Of a stretch of DNA of 64,000 bases, positions 16,918 to 25,589 are shown piece after piece; position 1 is the first letter of the stretch, and each line of letters opens with the position of its first letter. The translations under genes and the position numbers were made by a program. A model generated the notes under the pieces. The model saw nothing but the letters and a program-made list of their open reading frames with translations, made no database searches and was not told where the DNA came from. Source of the DNA: CALOCN01 sp942491735 (GTDB lineage Bacteria > Eisenbacteria > RBG-16-71-46 > JABDJR01). Where the stretch lies: positions 2,232,001-2,296,000 of the forward strand of contig CALOCN010000014.1 in the NCBI GenBank assembly GCA_942491735.1, in the 5' to 3' direction.

Positions 16918-17763
16918 GTGACGTTGAAAGTGTTGTTATTGCTGGTGATAGCGTTGATGTTCGCTCCCGAGGGTGTGCAGGCCCAGGCCGGGCCGGAGAT
17001 GGCCTGGTCCCAGGACTATCAACTGGCGCTGGAGCAGGCGGTGATCACCCGCCGCCCCCTCATGGTCACCTTTGCCACCAGCTGGTGCGGTTGGTGCCGC
17101 AAGCTCGAAGGGAACACCTTTCGGGACCCGGCATTCCAGGAGGCGGCCCGCGCCTACATCCCGGTCAAGCTCGACGGGGATCGGGAACGCTCCCTGGTCT
17201 CGTTGTTCCGGGTGACCAGTTACCCCACCACGGTCCTCCTCAACCGGCAGGGTCGCGAGATCGGCCGTCTCGTGGGCTATGAAGGGCCTTCCAAGTACAT
17301 CGGGTTCGTCAACGCCGGGCTCTCGCATCGGGAACCGTTTCGTCAGTTGCAGCAGGAGGCCGAGTTGCGTCCGGGTGACGCCAACGCGGCCTATGCCCTC
17401 GGAGACGCGCTTCTCGCCCTGTCCCATTACGAGCAGGCCCGGGCCGAGTTTGATCGGGTGGTGGAGCTGGATCCGCAGGATGCACTGGGGCTTGCCGACG
17501 ACGTGGTGCTCGATGCCGGGATCGCGATGTTGCTGAGCCGCGACTACGGCGGGGCCGTTGCCGAGCTGGAGGGTTTCCTGGGCTCGCACCCGGAGAGCGG
17601 GCGGCGGGACGAAGGCTTGTTCTTCCTGGGGCTGGCCTTGATCGGCCAGGGACGGCTCCAGGACGCGGTGGATCGGCTCGAAGCGGCGGCCGAGGTCACC
17701 CGGTCGGATTACATCCGTCGTGAGGCCCGGAAGCTGGCCAGCAGCGACGTGCTGCAGGGGTAG
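16918..17763 (+). CDS. Exported thioredoxin-fold protein with TPR repeats
   Basis: About 281 residues. A signal peptide (LLLLVIALMFAPEGVQAQA) is followed by a thioredoxin-like domain with the redox motif WCGWC in FATSWCGWCRKL and cis-Pro in SYPTTVLL. TPR-like helices occupy the C-terminal half (DANAAYALGDALLALSHYEQARAEFDRVVELDP and two more). It is probably a periplasmic thiol-disulfide protein acting on envelope proteins; the partner is unknown. GTG at 16918 is chosen because it gives a clean signal peptide. The ribosome site is weak. It lies between holA and leuS. Confidence 0.8.
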   Translation: MTLKVLLLLVIALMFAPEGVQAQAGPEMAWSQDYQLALEQAVITRRPLMVTFATSWCGWCRKLEGNTFRDPAFQEAARAYIPVKLDGDRERSLVSLFRVTSYPTTVLLNRQGREIGRLVGYEGPSKYIGFVNAGLSHREPFRQLQQEAELRPGDANAAYALGDALLALSHYEQARAEFDRVVELDPQDALGLADDVVLDAGIAMLLSRDYGGAVAELEGFLGSHPESGRRDEGLFFLGLALIGQGRLQDAVDRLEAAAEVTRSDYIRREARKLASSDVLQG

Positions 17764-17803
17764 GGTCCGGGCAGGGGAGGGGCGCGTGGCTTGACGGTAG
17801 GGG

Positions 17804-17809
17804 TATACT
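17804..17809 (+). promoter_or_regulatory. -10 element next to the leuS start (possible leaderless mRNA)
   Basis: TATACT ends eight bases before the leuS ATG (17818). A transcript from it would begin at or within a base or two of the start codon. No Shine-Dalgarno-like sequence precedes the ATG. The TTGACG at 17791 is only seven bases upstream of TATACT, too close to be its -35. Confidence 0.35.
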
Positions 17810-17817
17810 CCGTCGCC

Positions 17818-20676
17818 ATGAATCGATACGACTTCCGCTCCATCGAGTCCAAGTGGCAGGATCACTGGGAGGCCAACAAGACCTTCCGTGCCCACATTCC
17901 GGGCGATCCCGAATTCGACCCCTCCCGCCCCAAGTTCTACGTGCTGGACATGTTCCCGTACCCATCCGGGCGCGGGCTTCACGTGGGACATCCGCTGGGC
18001 TATATCGCAACCGATATCGTCGCGCGCTATCGGCGGATGACCGGCCACAATGTGCTGCACCCCATGGGGTACGACGCGTTCGGTCTGCCGGCCGAACAGT
18101 ATGCAGTGGAGACCGGCACCCATCCCCGGGTGACCACGGAAGCCAACATCGAGAACATGCGCCGCCAGCTCAAGGCCTGCGGTCTCAGCTTCGACTGGGA
18201 CCGGGAGCTGCGCACCATCGACGTCGACTACTACCGGTGGACCCAGTGGATCTTCCTCCAGCTCTTCCATAGCTGGTTCGACCCGGCCGTCGATGCCGCC
18301 CGTCCAGTGACGGAACTGGTGGCGCGATTCGAGGCCGACGAGATACGCCCCGGGGAAGGGGATCAGCTCCTGCAACCCGGGGATGCCCGGTTCACGGAGG
18401 TCAAGGCGTGGTCCGCCCGGGACGCCGTCGAGCGGGACCGGGTGCTGAGCGAGCACCGTCTCGCCTTCGCCGCGGAGGTTCCGGTCAACTGGTGCCCGGC
18501 CCTGGGCACGGTCCTCGCCAACGAGGAAGTGACCAACGACGGACGCTCCGAGCGGGGCAACTATCCGGTCTTCCGCCGCCCGCTCAAGCAGTGGATGCTG
18601 CGCATCACCCGGTATGCGGATCGGCTGGCCCAGGACCTGAGTCTGGTCAACTGGCCCGAGCCGACCAAGCTCATGCAGCTCAACTGGATCGGCAAGAGCT
18701 ACGGGGCCCGGGTGCACTTCCCGGTTGTCGCGTCGGAACCCACGGAGACGCCGCAGGCCATCCAGATCTACACCACCCGGCCGGATACCCTGTTCGGCGC
18801 CACCTACATGGTGCTCGCCCCGGAACACCCCCTGGTCGATCGCGTGACCAGCGCGGCGCAGCGGGACGCGGTCGATGCCTACCGACGCGTGGCCATGGAT
18901 CGCAGCGACCTCGATCGCCAGGCCGAGACCAAGGAGAAAACCGGGGTGCCCACGGGTGGTTTTGCGACCAACCCGGTCAACGGCGAGGCCATCCCCATCT
19001 GGATCGCCGACTACGTCCTCATGGGCTACGGGACCGGGGCCATCATGGCCGTCCCGGGACACGACACACGGGACTTCGCTTTTGCCAAGACGTTCGATCT
19101 GCCCATCGTGCCGGTAATGGAACCTCCGCGCGAGTGGTTTGCCGAGCAGATCGAGGCGGGCCACGCCCCGGCCGGCTGCACGAACGACGCCGCCGCCCGA
19201 ACCATGTACCTGAAGTCGCCGCGTGCGTTCGAGGAGCCCTTCACCGGGAGCGGGACCGCGGTGAACTCCGCCAACGACAGCGTGTCCCTGGATGGGCTCC
19301 AGACCCCGGAAGCCAAGGACCGCATCAATGCCTGGCTGGAAGCCCAGGGACTGGGCCATCCCGAAGTGCAGTACAAGCTGCGCGATTGGCTGTTCAGTCG
19401 GCAACGCTACTGGGGCGAGCCGTTTCCTATTCTCCATGCGCCGGACGGAACCGTCCGGGCCGTCCCCGAGGAGGACCTTCCGGTGGAGCTGCCCCCCCTG
19501 GAGGACTTCCGTCCCCGGGGCACCGACGACCCGGATACCCCTCCGCAGCCTGCGCTCTCCCGGGCCGACGCCGACTGGCGCGAAGTCACCCTGGACGGCG
19601 TGACCTACACCCGCGAGCTCAACACCATGCCCCAGTGGGCCGGGTCCTGCTGGTACTACCTGCGCTACATCGATCCCGGCAACCGCAGCCGGATGGTCGA
19701 TGCCGAAGCGGAGAAGTACTGGATGGGGAACGGCGGGGTCGATCTGTATGTCGGCGGGGTCGAGCACGCGGTGCTGCACCTGCTCTACGCCCGCTTCTGG
19801 CACAAGGTTCTCTACGACCTCGGACACGTCACGACCCCGGAACCGTTCCAGACCCTCTACAACCAGGGTTACATCCAGGCCTACTCGTACCAGGACGCCC
19901 GCGGCATCCATGTCGAGGCGACCGAGATCGAGCAGCGGGACGGGAAGTACTTCCATGGCGGCGAGGAGGTCACCCGGAGTCTCGGCAAGATGGGGAAGTC
20001 GCTGAAGAACGCGGTGAGCCCGGACGACGTGCTCGCCGAGTACGGCTGCGACACCCTGCGTCTGTACGAGATGTACCTGGGACCGGTGGACCAGTCCAAG
20101 ATCTGGGACACCCACGCCATCGTGGGGGTGCACCGCTTCCTGCAGCGGGTGTGGCGAAACCTGGTGGACGAGGACACCGGCGCCCTGCGGGTCGGGGACG
20201 ATCGGCCCGACGACGCCCTGCTGCGGATCGCCCATCGCACCACCCATGCGGTGACCGACAACATGAACGAGATGCGGTTCAACACCGCCATCGCGAGGCT
20301 CATCGAGTTCAACAACGCACTGGTTCCCCTGGACACGGTTCCCCGCGACCTCGCGGAACGGCTCGTGCTCATGATCGCCCCCATGGCTCCCCACATGGCC
20401 GAGGAACTCTGGGAGAAGCTGGGTCACACGTCCGGAATCGCCTATGCGCCATGGCCCACCTACGACGCGCAGTACCTCGTCGACGACACCCTGGAGATCG
20501 TGGTCCAGGTCATGGGGCGAAAACGGGGCGCGATCCAGGTTGCCGCGGATGCCGACGAGGCGTCCGTCAAGGAGACCGCCCTCGCCGACGAAGGCGTGCA
20601 GCGTCACCTGGAGGGCAAGACCATCCGCAAGGTGGTCTACGTGCCGGGGCGCATCGTCAACATCGTCGCCAACTGA
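17818..20676 (+). CDS. leuS: Leucyl-tRNA synthetase
   Basis: Class I synthetase of 952 residues charging tRNA-Leu. The HIGH motif reads HVGH (55-58). The CP1 editing domain has TTRPDTLFGATYMVLAPEH and the GTGAIMAVPGHDTRDFAFA motif. The zinc/leucine-specific inserts follow, with RQRYWGEPFPI. The second signature reads KMGKS (724-728) within SLGKMGKSLKNAVSPDDV, instead of the usual KMSKS. I recall KMGKSLKN from actinobacterial LeuRS. The ATG at 17818 gives the standard N-terminus; an in-frame ATG nine codons upstream is less likely. It may be translated from a leaderless message. Confidence 0.97.
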   Translation: MNRYDFRSIESKWQDHWEANKTFRAHIPGDPEFDPSRPKFYVLDMFPYPSGRGLHVGHPLGYIATDIVARYRRMTGHNVLHPMGYDAFGLPAEQYAVETGTHPRVTTEANIENMRRQLKACGLSFDWDRELRTIDVDYYRWTQWIFLQLFHSWFDPAVDAARPVTELVARFEADEIRPGEGDQLLQPGDARFTEVKAWSARDAVERDRVLSEHRLAFAAEVPVNWCPALGTVLANEEVTNDGRSERGNYPVFRRPLKQWMLRITRYADRLAQDLSLVNWPEPTKLMQLNWIGKSYGARVHFPVVASEPTETPQAIQIYTTRPDTLFGATYMVLAPEHPLVDRVTSAAQRDAVDAYRRVAMDRSDLDRQAETKEKTGVPTGGFATNPVNGEAIPIWIADYVLMGYGTGAIMAVPGHDTRDFAFAKTFDLPIVPVMEPPREWFAEQIEAGHAPAGCTNDAAARTMYLKSPRAFEEPFTGSGTAVNSANDSVSLDGLQTPEAKDRINAWLEAQGLGHPEVQYKLRDWLFSRQRYWGEPFPILHAPDGTVRAVPEEDLPVELPPLEDFRPRGTDDPDTPPQPALSRADADWREVTLDGVTYTRELNTMPQWAGSCWYYLRYIDPGNRSRMVDAEAEKYWMGNGGVDLYVGGVEHAVLHLLYARFWHKVLYDLGHVTTPEPFQTLYNQGYIQAYSYQDARGIHVEATEIEQRDGKYFHGGEEVTRSLGKMGKSLKNAVSPDDVLAEYGCDTLRLYEMYLGPVDQSKIWDTHAIVGVHRFLQRVWRNLVDEDTGALRVGDDRPDDALLRIAHRTTHAVTDNMNEMRFNTAIARLIEFNNALVPLDTVPRDLAERLVLMIAPMAPHMAEELWEKLGHTSGIAYAPWPTYDAQYLVDDTLEIVVQVMGRKRGAIQVAADADEASVKETALADEGVQRHLEGKTIRKVVYVPGRIVNIVAN

Positions 20677-20740
20677 CCCGGGAACCCGTTCTCCCGATCC
20701 GGGTAGAACCCTTCAAGGCCGACTTGACAAGGGGGTATCC

Positions 20741-21934
20741 ATGAAGCCTGGCGTGTGCGCTGCGCTGTTCCTGGGCACGATGGCATGTGTTCTATCCGGT
20801 TGCGATGAGGATCCCGGCCCACCCGTCCCGCTTCAGGTCCTGGCCACGGTGCAGGACAACCAGTTCCAGGCGCGGCGGTACTTCCTTCTCTACGACCCCA
20901 ACGAACCGATCCCCAGCATCGTGGACGGTTCGTTACGCGTTTACCTGGACGACCGGGACCTCGCCAACAACGAAGAACTGGGCGCGCGGCCGGCGCGCGT
21001 ATGGCTCACTCCCGGTCTCTTTGATGATTCGGGCCATGAGGTGGATCCGGTCGCCGCGGGGATTCCCACCTACGACGTGACGCCCGACGTGCCCTATCGT
21101 GGTTGGTTCCACTTGCTCGACCCGGTGGAGGATTACAACGTCTTCGTCAATGACGCCTGGACCCTGCCCTATCTGGAGTTGCGGAGCCCGCTCACCCCGG
21201 ATCAGGTCATGGCGGTCTCCTATGTCATCGAGCTCGCCCAGGGGGGAACGGTACGGATCGGCAACACGGCCCTGGAGGCGGATAGCCTGGATCTGCGCAT
21301 GATCCGTCCCGGGGTCGGGGTGGACGGGTGGGAAGCGGATCTGACCCAGGGACCCTGGGCCCCGGCCCGGCGCCTGGAGCTCAAGAACGTCTACAACCTG
21401 GGCGACCTGAACCTGGATCCCAACGCCTTCGAACTGTCCATCGAGTTGGATCGTGGGGGCGACAACCTGTCGGTGCTCACCAATGAGTTCGGTGACACCA
21501 CGCCGATCCTCGAACTCCTGGGCCTGGACCAGAGGGACAACCTGGTGGGGGACCGGTTTGTACCGGACGGGAAGGTAGACCCGGAGTACATCGACTACGA
21601 GAACGGTCTCCTGTTCTTCCCCGATTTCCGCCCGTTCGATCCGGAACCGGAAGACATCGCGGGACCCAATCCCTTGGACTTCGCCTTGCAGGGAGCGATC
21701 CGGCTACGGGAGCGGTCGTGGCCCATCCAGCCCGGTGCGCACCGCCCGGATACCCTGGGATGGACCTTCGATCCGGCCGGAACGACGCCGTGGGAGCAGA
21801 TCGTCAGGTCGCCATTCCCAACGGCCCAGAAGGAGACCGTGCCCGGCATCTACGACCTGCGTTCCGATGTGCTGAGCAGCCGTCAGGCAGTCAACCACAA
21901 GTACAACATCGTGCGCCTCGGGCAGGCTCCCTGA
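20741..21934 (+). CDS. Lipoprotein resembling SprA segments
   Basis: A 397-residue lipoprotein with signal and lipobox VLSGC (Cys 21). The mature protein has no enzyme motif. The stretch RRLELKNVYNLGDLNLDP, the FELSIEL strand, then TPILELLGLDQRD and a segment ending YIDYENGLLFFPDFRPFDP follow a layout I know from SprA, the giant outer-membrane component of type IX secretion and gliding (leucine/asparagine motif, then an 'ILGLD' line, then 'G-IYFP-EPF'). It is much shorter than SprA (over 2000 residues), so it is at most one module of it. It starts 64 bases after leuS and is convergent with the next gene. Confidence 0.6.
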   Translation: MKPGVCAALFLGTMACVLSGCDEDPGPPVPLQVLATVQDNQFQARRYFLLYDPNEPIPSIVDGSLRVYLDDRDLANNEELGARPARVWLTPGLFDDSGHEVDPVAAGIPTYDVTPDVPYRGWFHLLDPVEDYNVFVNDAWTLPYLELRSPLTPDQVMAVSYVIELAQGGTVRIGNTALEADSLDLRMIRPGVGVDGWEADLTQGPWAPARRLELKNVYNLGDLNLDPNAFELSIELDRGGDNLSVLTNEFGDTTPILELLGLDQRDNLVGDRFVPDGKVDPEYIDYENGLLFFPDFRPFDPEPEDIAGPNPLDFALQGAIRLRERSWPIQPGAHRPDTLGWTFDPAGTTPWEQIVRSPFPTAQKETVPGIYDLRSDVLSSRQAVNHKYNIVRLGQAP

Positions 21935-21936
21935 CC

Positions 21937-21949
21937 GCTGGCCGCCAGC
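21937..21949. repeat. Short hairpin between convergent genes
   Basis: GCTGG-CCG-CCAGC lies almost exactly between the two facing stop codons. The 5-bp stem could serve either strand, but no T-run follows on either side. Confidence 0.25.
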
Positions 21950-24624
21950 TACTCCACCCGGACGATTTTTCTCACCCGGCGTTCACCCGCCACCTCCAGC
22001 ACGGCAAAGTACGCCCCGGCCGCGGTCTCCCGGCCGGCGGCGTCCCGCCCGTCCCAGACCACCACGTGCTCGCCCGCACCCATCTCCCGGTCCACCAGGT
22101 CCCGCACGCGCGCTCCCTGGACGTCCACCAGGCGCAGCCGCACCGCGCCCCGCTCGGGCAGGCTGAACGCCAACCGTGCGGTTGTGGTCATGGGATTCGG
22201 ATGCGCCGGGGCCAGCATCGGCGAAACCGCCACCGGCGCATCGGGCACGCCGGTCGCCTCGCCCTTGTAGATGGTGAACTGGTCAATCACGCCGGCGTTG
22301 GTTCCGATGAAGGACGCCTCCAACTGGTCGTCGTTGATGTCCAGCACCAGGGATCCCAGGGTCGGCACCGAGATGTGCATCACCGGATGATTGAACGTCC
22401 CGCCGCCGGTCTTGCCCGAGCTTCCCGCCACCGCGTAGACCGTCCCGGCGTGGGAGGTGGGGCCGCCGCCCGGTTTCACGTAGGGCCCGGTCGTTGCCGC
22501 GTTGCCGCTCGTTCCATCCAGCAGCATGGTCCCCGGGTTGAACGTGCTCGAGACCCCGTAGTGTCCGTCGATGAGGTACGACCGCTCGTAGGAATGGCTG
22601 TGTCCGCACAGCACCAGGTCCACGCCACCCGCCTCCAGGATGGGTAGCGCCTCGGCCCGCATCTCTTCCAGTCGGCCCCCGCTCTCGCCCGGGATGTCCG
22701 AGTCATGCGACCCCTTGCTGTAGGGAGGATGGTGCCAGAACGCGACGATCCACTCGGCCGACGTCGCGGCGAGGTCGCTGCTGAGCCACGTCCACATGAC
22801 CGAGGAGGGGGAGAGGTCGGTGCCGTCCGAATCCAGGCAGATGAAGTGCGTGTTCCCCACGTCGAACGAGTAGTACGCCTCGGTACCCGACACCACGCCG
22901 CCGGACTCTCCCGCCGTGGGCAAGGTGAAGAACTCGTAGTAGTCGTTGTTGTCGCCGGAGCGGGTATCGTCGTGGTTGCCCCGGGTGGACCACAGCGCGC
23001 TGGCCCGCAGCGTGTTCGTATACATGTCGAACACCCCGGCCTGGTACTCGCCGTCGGTCCCCGTGTTGTAGGCGTTGTCTCCCAGCATGAGCCACACATC
23101 CGGGGTGACGTTGCCGGCCCAGTCCGCGAACCCGTCCCGGACCGCGGCCGCGTTCGAGTCGCCGGTCCCGCAGTCGCCCAGCACCCAGACCCGGAACGGC
23201 TTCACCGTGCCGGCGGTGGGGTAGGTGCGAAACCGGTGATTCGCATCGCCACCCGCCAGCACCAGGACCCCGTCGCCGATCGAATAGAAGTACTCCGTGT
23301 CCGGAGCCAACGGGGTCAGTTCGAGCTCGTGCTCCGTGGTGAGCGTTCCACTGCTCACAACCTGGGTCAGGTTGCCCGGTGCGTCCCCATAGTTGACCCG
23401 GCTTGCCGTCGGCACGTCGGTCCGCCACCGCACCCGGATACTGGTCGGGGTGGCCAACTGGAGATAGGGTCCGCGCGTCAGGTAGACCGGGGAGTCCGAG
23501 GCGAACAGCTCCATGTCCATGACCAGATCGCTGCTGCTCAGGTTCCGCTGGTGCACCTCCACCGCCACGTGGTTCGTCCCGGTGACCAGATTCCCCAGGG
23601 AGCCGCTCAGGTCGATCAGCTCGTACGCCCCGCCCTCGTGGAGCGCTGCCGCCAGCGTCGAGTAGCTGATCGCCCCGCCCGGCATGCTGCGTCGAACCGC
23701 TTCCACACCGTTGAGGTAGAGCACGAACCCGTCGTCGTAATTGGCCAGCAGCAACAGCTTTGTGTAGGACGACAGGGCGGCGTTGGTGAAGGTGGTCCGG
23801 AAGTAGCTGGTGATGTACTTGTTGTTCGCATCCGGGCCATACGGGATGTCCGTATCGATGTAGGACTCGCCATAACCCAGGATGGCCGGGTCCGAGGGCC
23901 AAGCCCCGTCGGCGTACGTCGTGTCCCGCCACCCCGTCCCCAGGTTTGTTCCGGTCGCCTCGTACCTCCAGGTCGACTGGCGGGGGAGCAGGGCGTACTC
24001 GTCGTCCGCGGCCCGGAGTTCCATGTCCATGACGAGGTCCGAGCTGTCGAGGTCCCGCTGATGCACTTCCACCGCCACGTGGTTGAGCCCGTCCACGAGG
24101 TGGGGGAGGGAGCCGCCCAGGTCGATGTGCTCGTACTCGCCCCCCTCATGGAGCTCCGAGGCAAGGGTAGCGTAGGTCACCGCGCCGCCCGGCATGGAAC
24201 GCCGGGCCGCCTCGACGCCGTTCAGGTAGATCACGAAGCCGTCGTCATAGTTGGCGAGCAACGTCAGTCGGGTGTAGATCGATGCATCGGCCAGGGTGAA
24301 CGTGGTGCGGAAATAGCTGGTGACGTACTTGTTGTTGGGATCCGGGCCGAAGGGGATTGCCGTATCGATATAGGTTTCGCCATAGCCCAGGATGGCCGGG
24401 TCCGAGGGCCACCCTCCGTCGGCATACGCCGTGTCTTTCCAAGCCGTCCCCAGATCGGTTCCGGTCGCTTCGTACTTCCAGGTGGATTCCCTGGGTAGAA
24501 TCAGGTCCTCCACCGCCAGGGCCGGCGTTGCTCCCAGGGTGTGGAACCCCATCAGGAGCACCCCAAGGAGCAGCAGGATCCCCTTTCGAGGCATGTTCAT
24601 GGGGGGAGCGCTAGACTGCGTCAT
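21949..24624 (-). CDS. Secreted purple-acid-phosphatase-like metallophosphoesterase with duplicated N-terminal domain
   Basis: An 891-residue exported enzyme. A signal peptide ends near ALA (residue 37). Two copies of a carbohydrate-binding-like beta domain (about 41-210 and 211-380) are exactly 170 residues apart. A fibronectin-like domain comes next (RGPYLQLATPTSIRVRWRTD). The calcineurin-type phosphoesterase has all metal motifs: GDCGTGD, LGDNAYN, RGNHDD, WHHPPYSKG and CGHSHSYER. The last 90 residues (APAHPNPMTTTARLAF to VWDGRDAAGRETAAGAYF) are a FlgD/type IX-like sorting tail. ATG at 24624 is fixed by its ATGA overlap with the upstream gene. It probably releases phosphate outside the cell. 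Confidence 0.9.
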   Translation of the reverse strand: MTQSSAPPMNMPRKGILLLLGVLLMGFHTLGATPALAVEDLILPRESTWKYEATGTDLGTAWKDTAYADGGWPSDPAILGYGETYIDTAIPFGPDPNNKYVTSYFRTTFTLADASIYTRLTLLANYDDGFVIYLNGVEAARRSMPGGAVTYATLASELHEGGEYEHIDLGGSLPHLVDGLNHVAVEVHQRDLDSSDLVMDMELRAADDEYALLPRQSTWRYEATGTNLGTGWRDTTYADGAWPSDPAILGYGESYIDTDIPYGPDANNKYITSYFRTTFTNAALSSYTKLLLLANYDDGFVLYLNGVEAVRRSMPGGAISYSTLAAALHEGGAYELIDLSGSLGNLVTGTNHVAVEVHQRNLSSSDLVMDMELFASDSPVYLTRGPYLQLATPTSIRVRWRTDVPTASRVNYGDAPGNLTQVVSSGTLTTEHELELTPLAPDTEYFYSIGDGVLVLAGGDANHRFRTYPTAGTVKPFRVWVLGDCGTGDSNAAAVRDGFADWAGNVTPDVWLMLGDNAYNTGTDGEYQAGVFDMYTNTLRASALWSTRGNHDDTRSGDNNDYYEFFTLPTAGESGGVVSGTEAYYSFDVGNTHFICLDSDGTDLSPSSVMWTWLSSDLAATSAEWIVAFWHHPPYSKGSHDSDIPGESGGRLEEMRAEALPILEAGGVDLVLCGHSHSYERSYLIDGHYGVSSTFNPGTMLLDGTSGNAATTGPYVKPGGGPTSHAGTVYAVAGSSGKTGGGTFNHPVMHISVPTLGSLVLDINDDQLEASFIGTNAGVIDQFTIYKGEATGVPDAPVAVSPMLAPAHPNPMTTTARLAFSLPERGAVRLRLVDVQGARVRDLVDREMGAGEHVVVWDGRDAAGRETAAGAYFAVLEVAGERRVRKIVRVE

Positions 24625-25508
24625 TGAGGGTTCTTCTCCTGATTGAGATCCAGTCGGGTCCGTACGGTGCGTGCCAACTCCGCGCGCGCCGGTGCGCACC
24701 CGTCACGACACAACCGGTCCAGATGGTCGAGCACGAGGGTCCAGGCCGCTTCGGCTTCCAGGGTACGTCCCATGGAATCCAGGGCCCGGGCCCGGTCCAC
24801 CTCGTAGAGGGGATTGGCATGGGACGACTCCTGCCACGTTGCGACATGGGCCAGGATCACTTCGGGAGACAGGCACTCCAGGGCGAGTTCCCACAGACCG
24901 GGCACCGGCCCCATCGCATCCAGGGCGGCGGTCACCTGGGCACGCATGCGATCGGGATAATCGGCCTCTCCCCAGGCGCGGCAGCGATCCACCTCCACTT
25001 GCGGATCGTGGCCAAGCCCATCGAGGGCCCGGCCATAGTCGAGGGCCGCACCGAGGGGGTCCGTCCTGGCCAGCAAACGGGCGCGAACGAGGAATGCCTC
25101 GGCGGGCGGCTCGCCGAGGTCGAACGCCGGCTGGAGCGCGTCCCACGCTTCGGGGTGGGCCCCCATGTCCAGGAGGATCCCGGCCCGCCGGGTGGCGGTT
25201 TCGCCGATCCATGCGGGGTCCAGGGCGTCCACCCGTTCCAGGTCCAGCAGCGCTCCCGGACCGTCACCGGCCCGCCATCGCAGCCGGGACCGTTCCAACA
25301 GGAGTCGGGAATCGTCGGGGGACGCGGCAAGCCGCTCGTTCAACCGCTCCAGACGATCCGGGAGAGGGGAGTCCGCCCATGGATTGGCGGGGAACCCGAG
25401 GGAGAGCCATCCGAGGACGGCGAGGGTGGCGGCCAGCCTCCGCGCGGGGCGCGGTCCCTCGATCCGGGGGCTCGGGAACAGCATGGGGTGGAGCTTGCGG
25501 TGTGGCAT
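24621..25508 (-). CDS. Exported TPR-like protein of unknown function
   Basis: A 295-residue protein with a basic N-terminus and hydrophobic signal (RRLAATLAVLGWLSLGFPANPWA). Repeated helical pairs of TPR type follow (LERLNERLAASPDDSRLLLERSRL, ALLDLERVDALDPA, EAWDALQPAFDLGE). No catalytic motif is seen. Its stop overlaps the metallophosphoesterase start by four bases, so the two are translated together and it may help assemble or display that enzyme. No Shine-Dalgarno site precedes the ATG; TAGAAT ends nine bases upstream, so the mRNA may be leaderless. Confidence 0.72.
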   Translation of the reverse strand: MPHRKLHPMLFPSPRIEGPRPARRLAATLAVLGWLSLGFPANPWADSPLPDRLERLNERLAASPDDSRLLLERSRLRWRAGDGPGALLDLERVDALDPAWIGETATRRAGILLDMGAHPEAWDALQPAFDLGEPPAEAFLVRARLLARTDPLGAALDYGRALDGLGHDPQVEVDRCRAWGEADYPDRMRAQVTAALDAMGPVPGLWELALECLSPEVILAHVATWQESSHANPLYEVDRARALDSMGRTLEAEAAWTLVLDHLDRLCRDGCAPARAELARTVRTRLDLNQEKNPQ

Positions 25509-25589
25509 GCAGTTGCGATTCTATCAGCATTGGGATCCAGCGGAACTCGACCGAACGGGCCCCGCTGCCGTGGGATCGACCGATGCCGC

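Noticed and set aside
17791..17809. TTGACG...TATACT as a normal promoter of leuS
   Set aside because: The spacing is only seven bases, far from the 16-18 needed. Only the -10 is kept.
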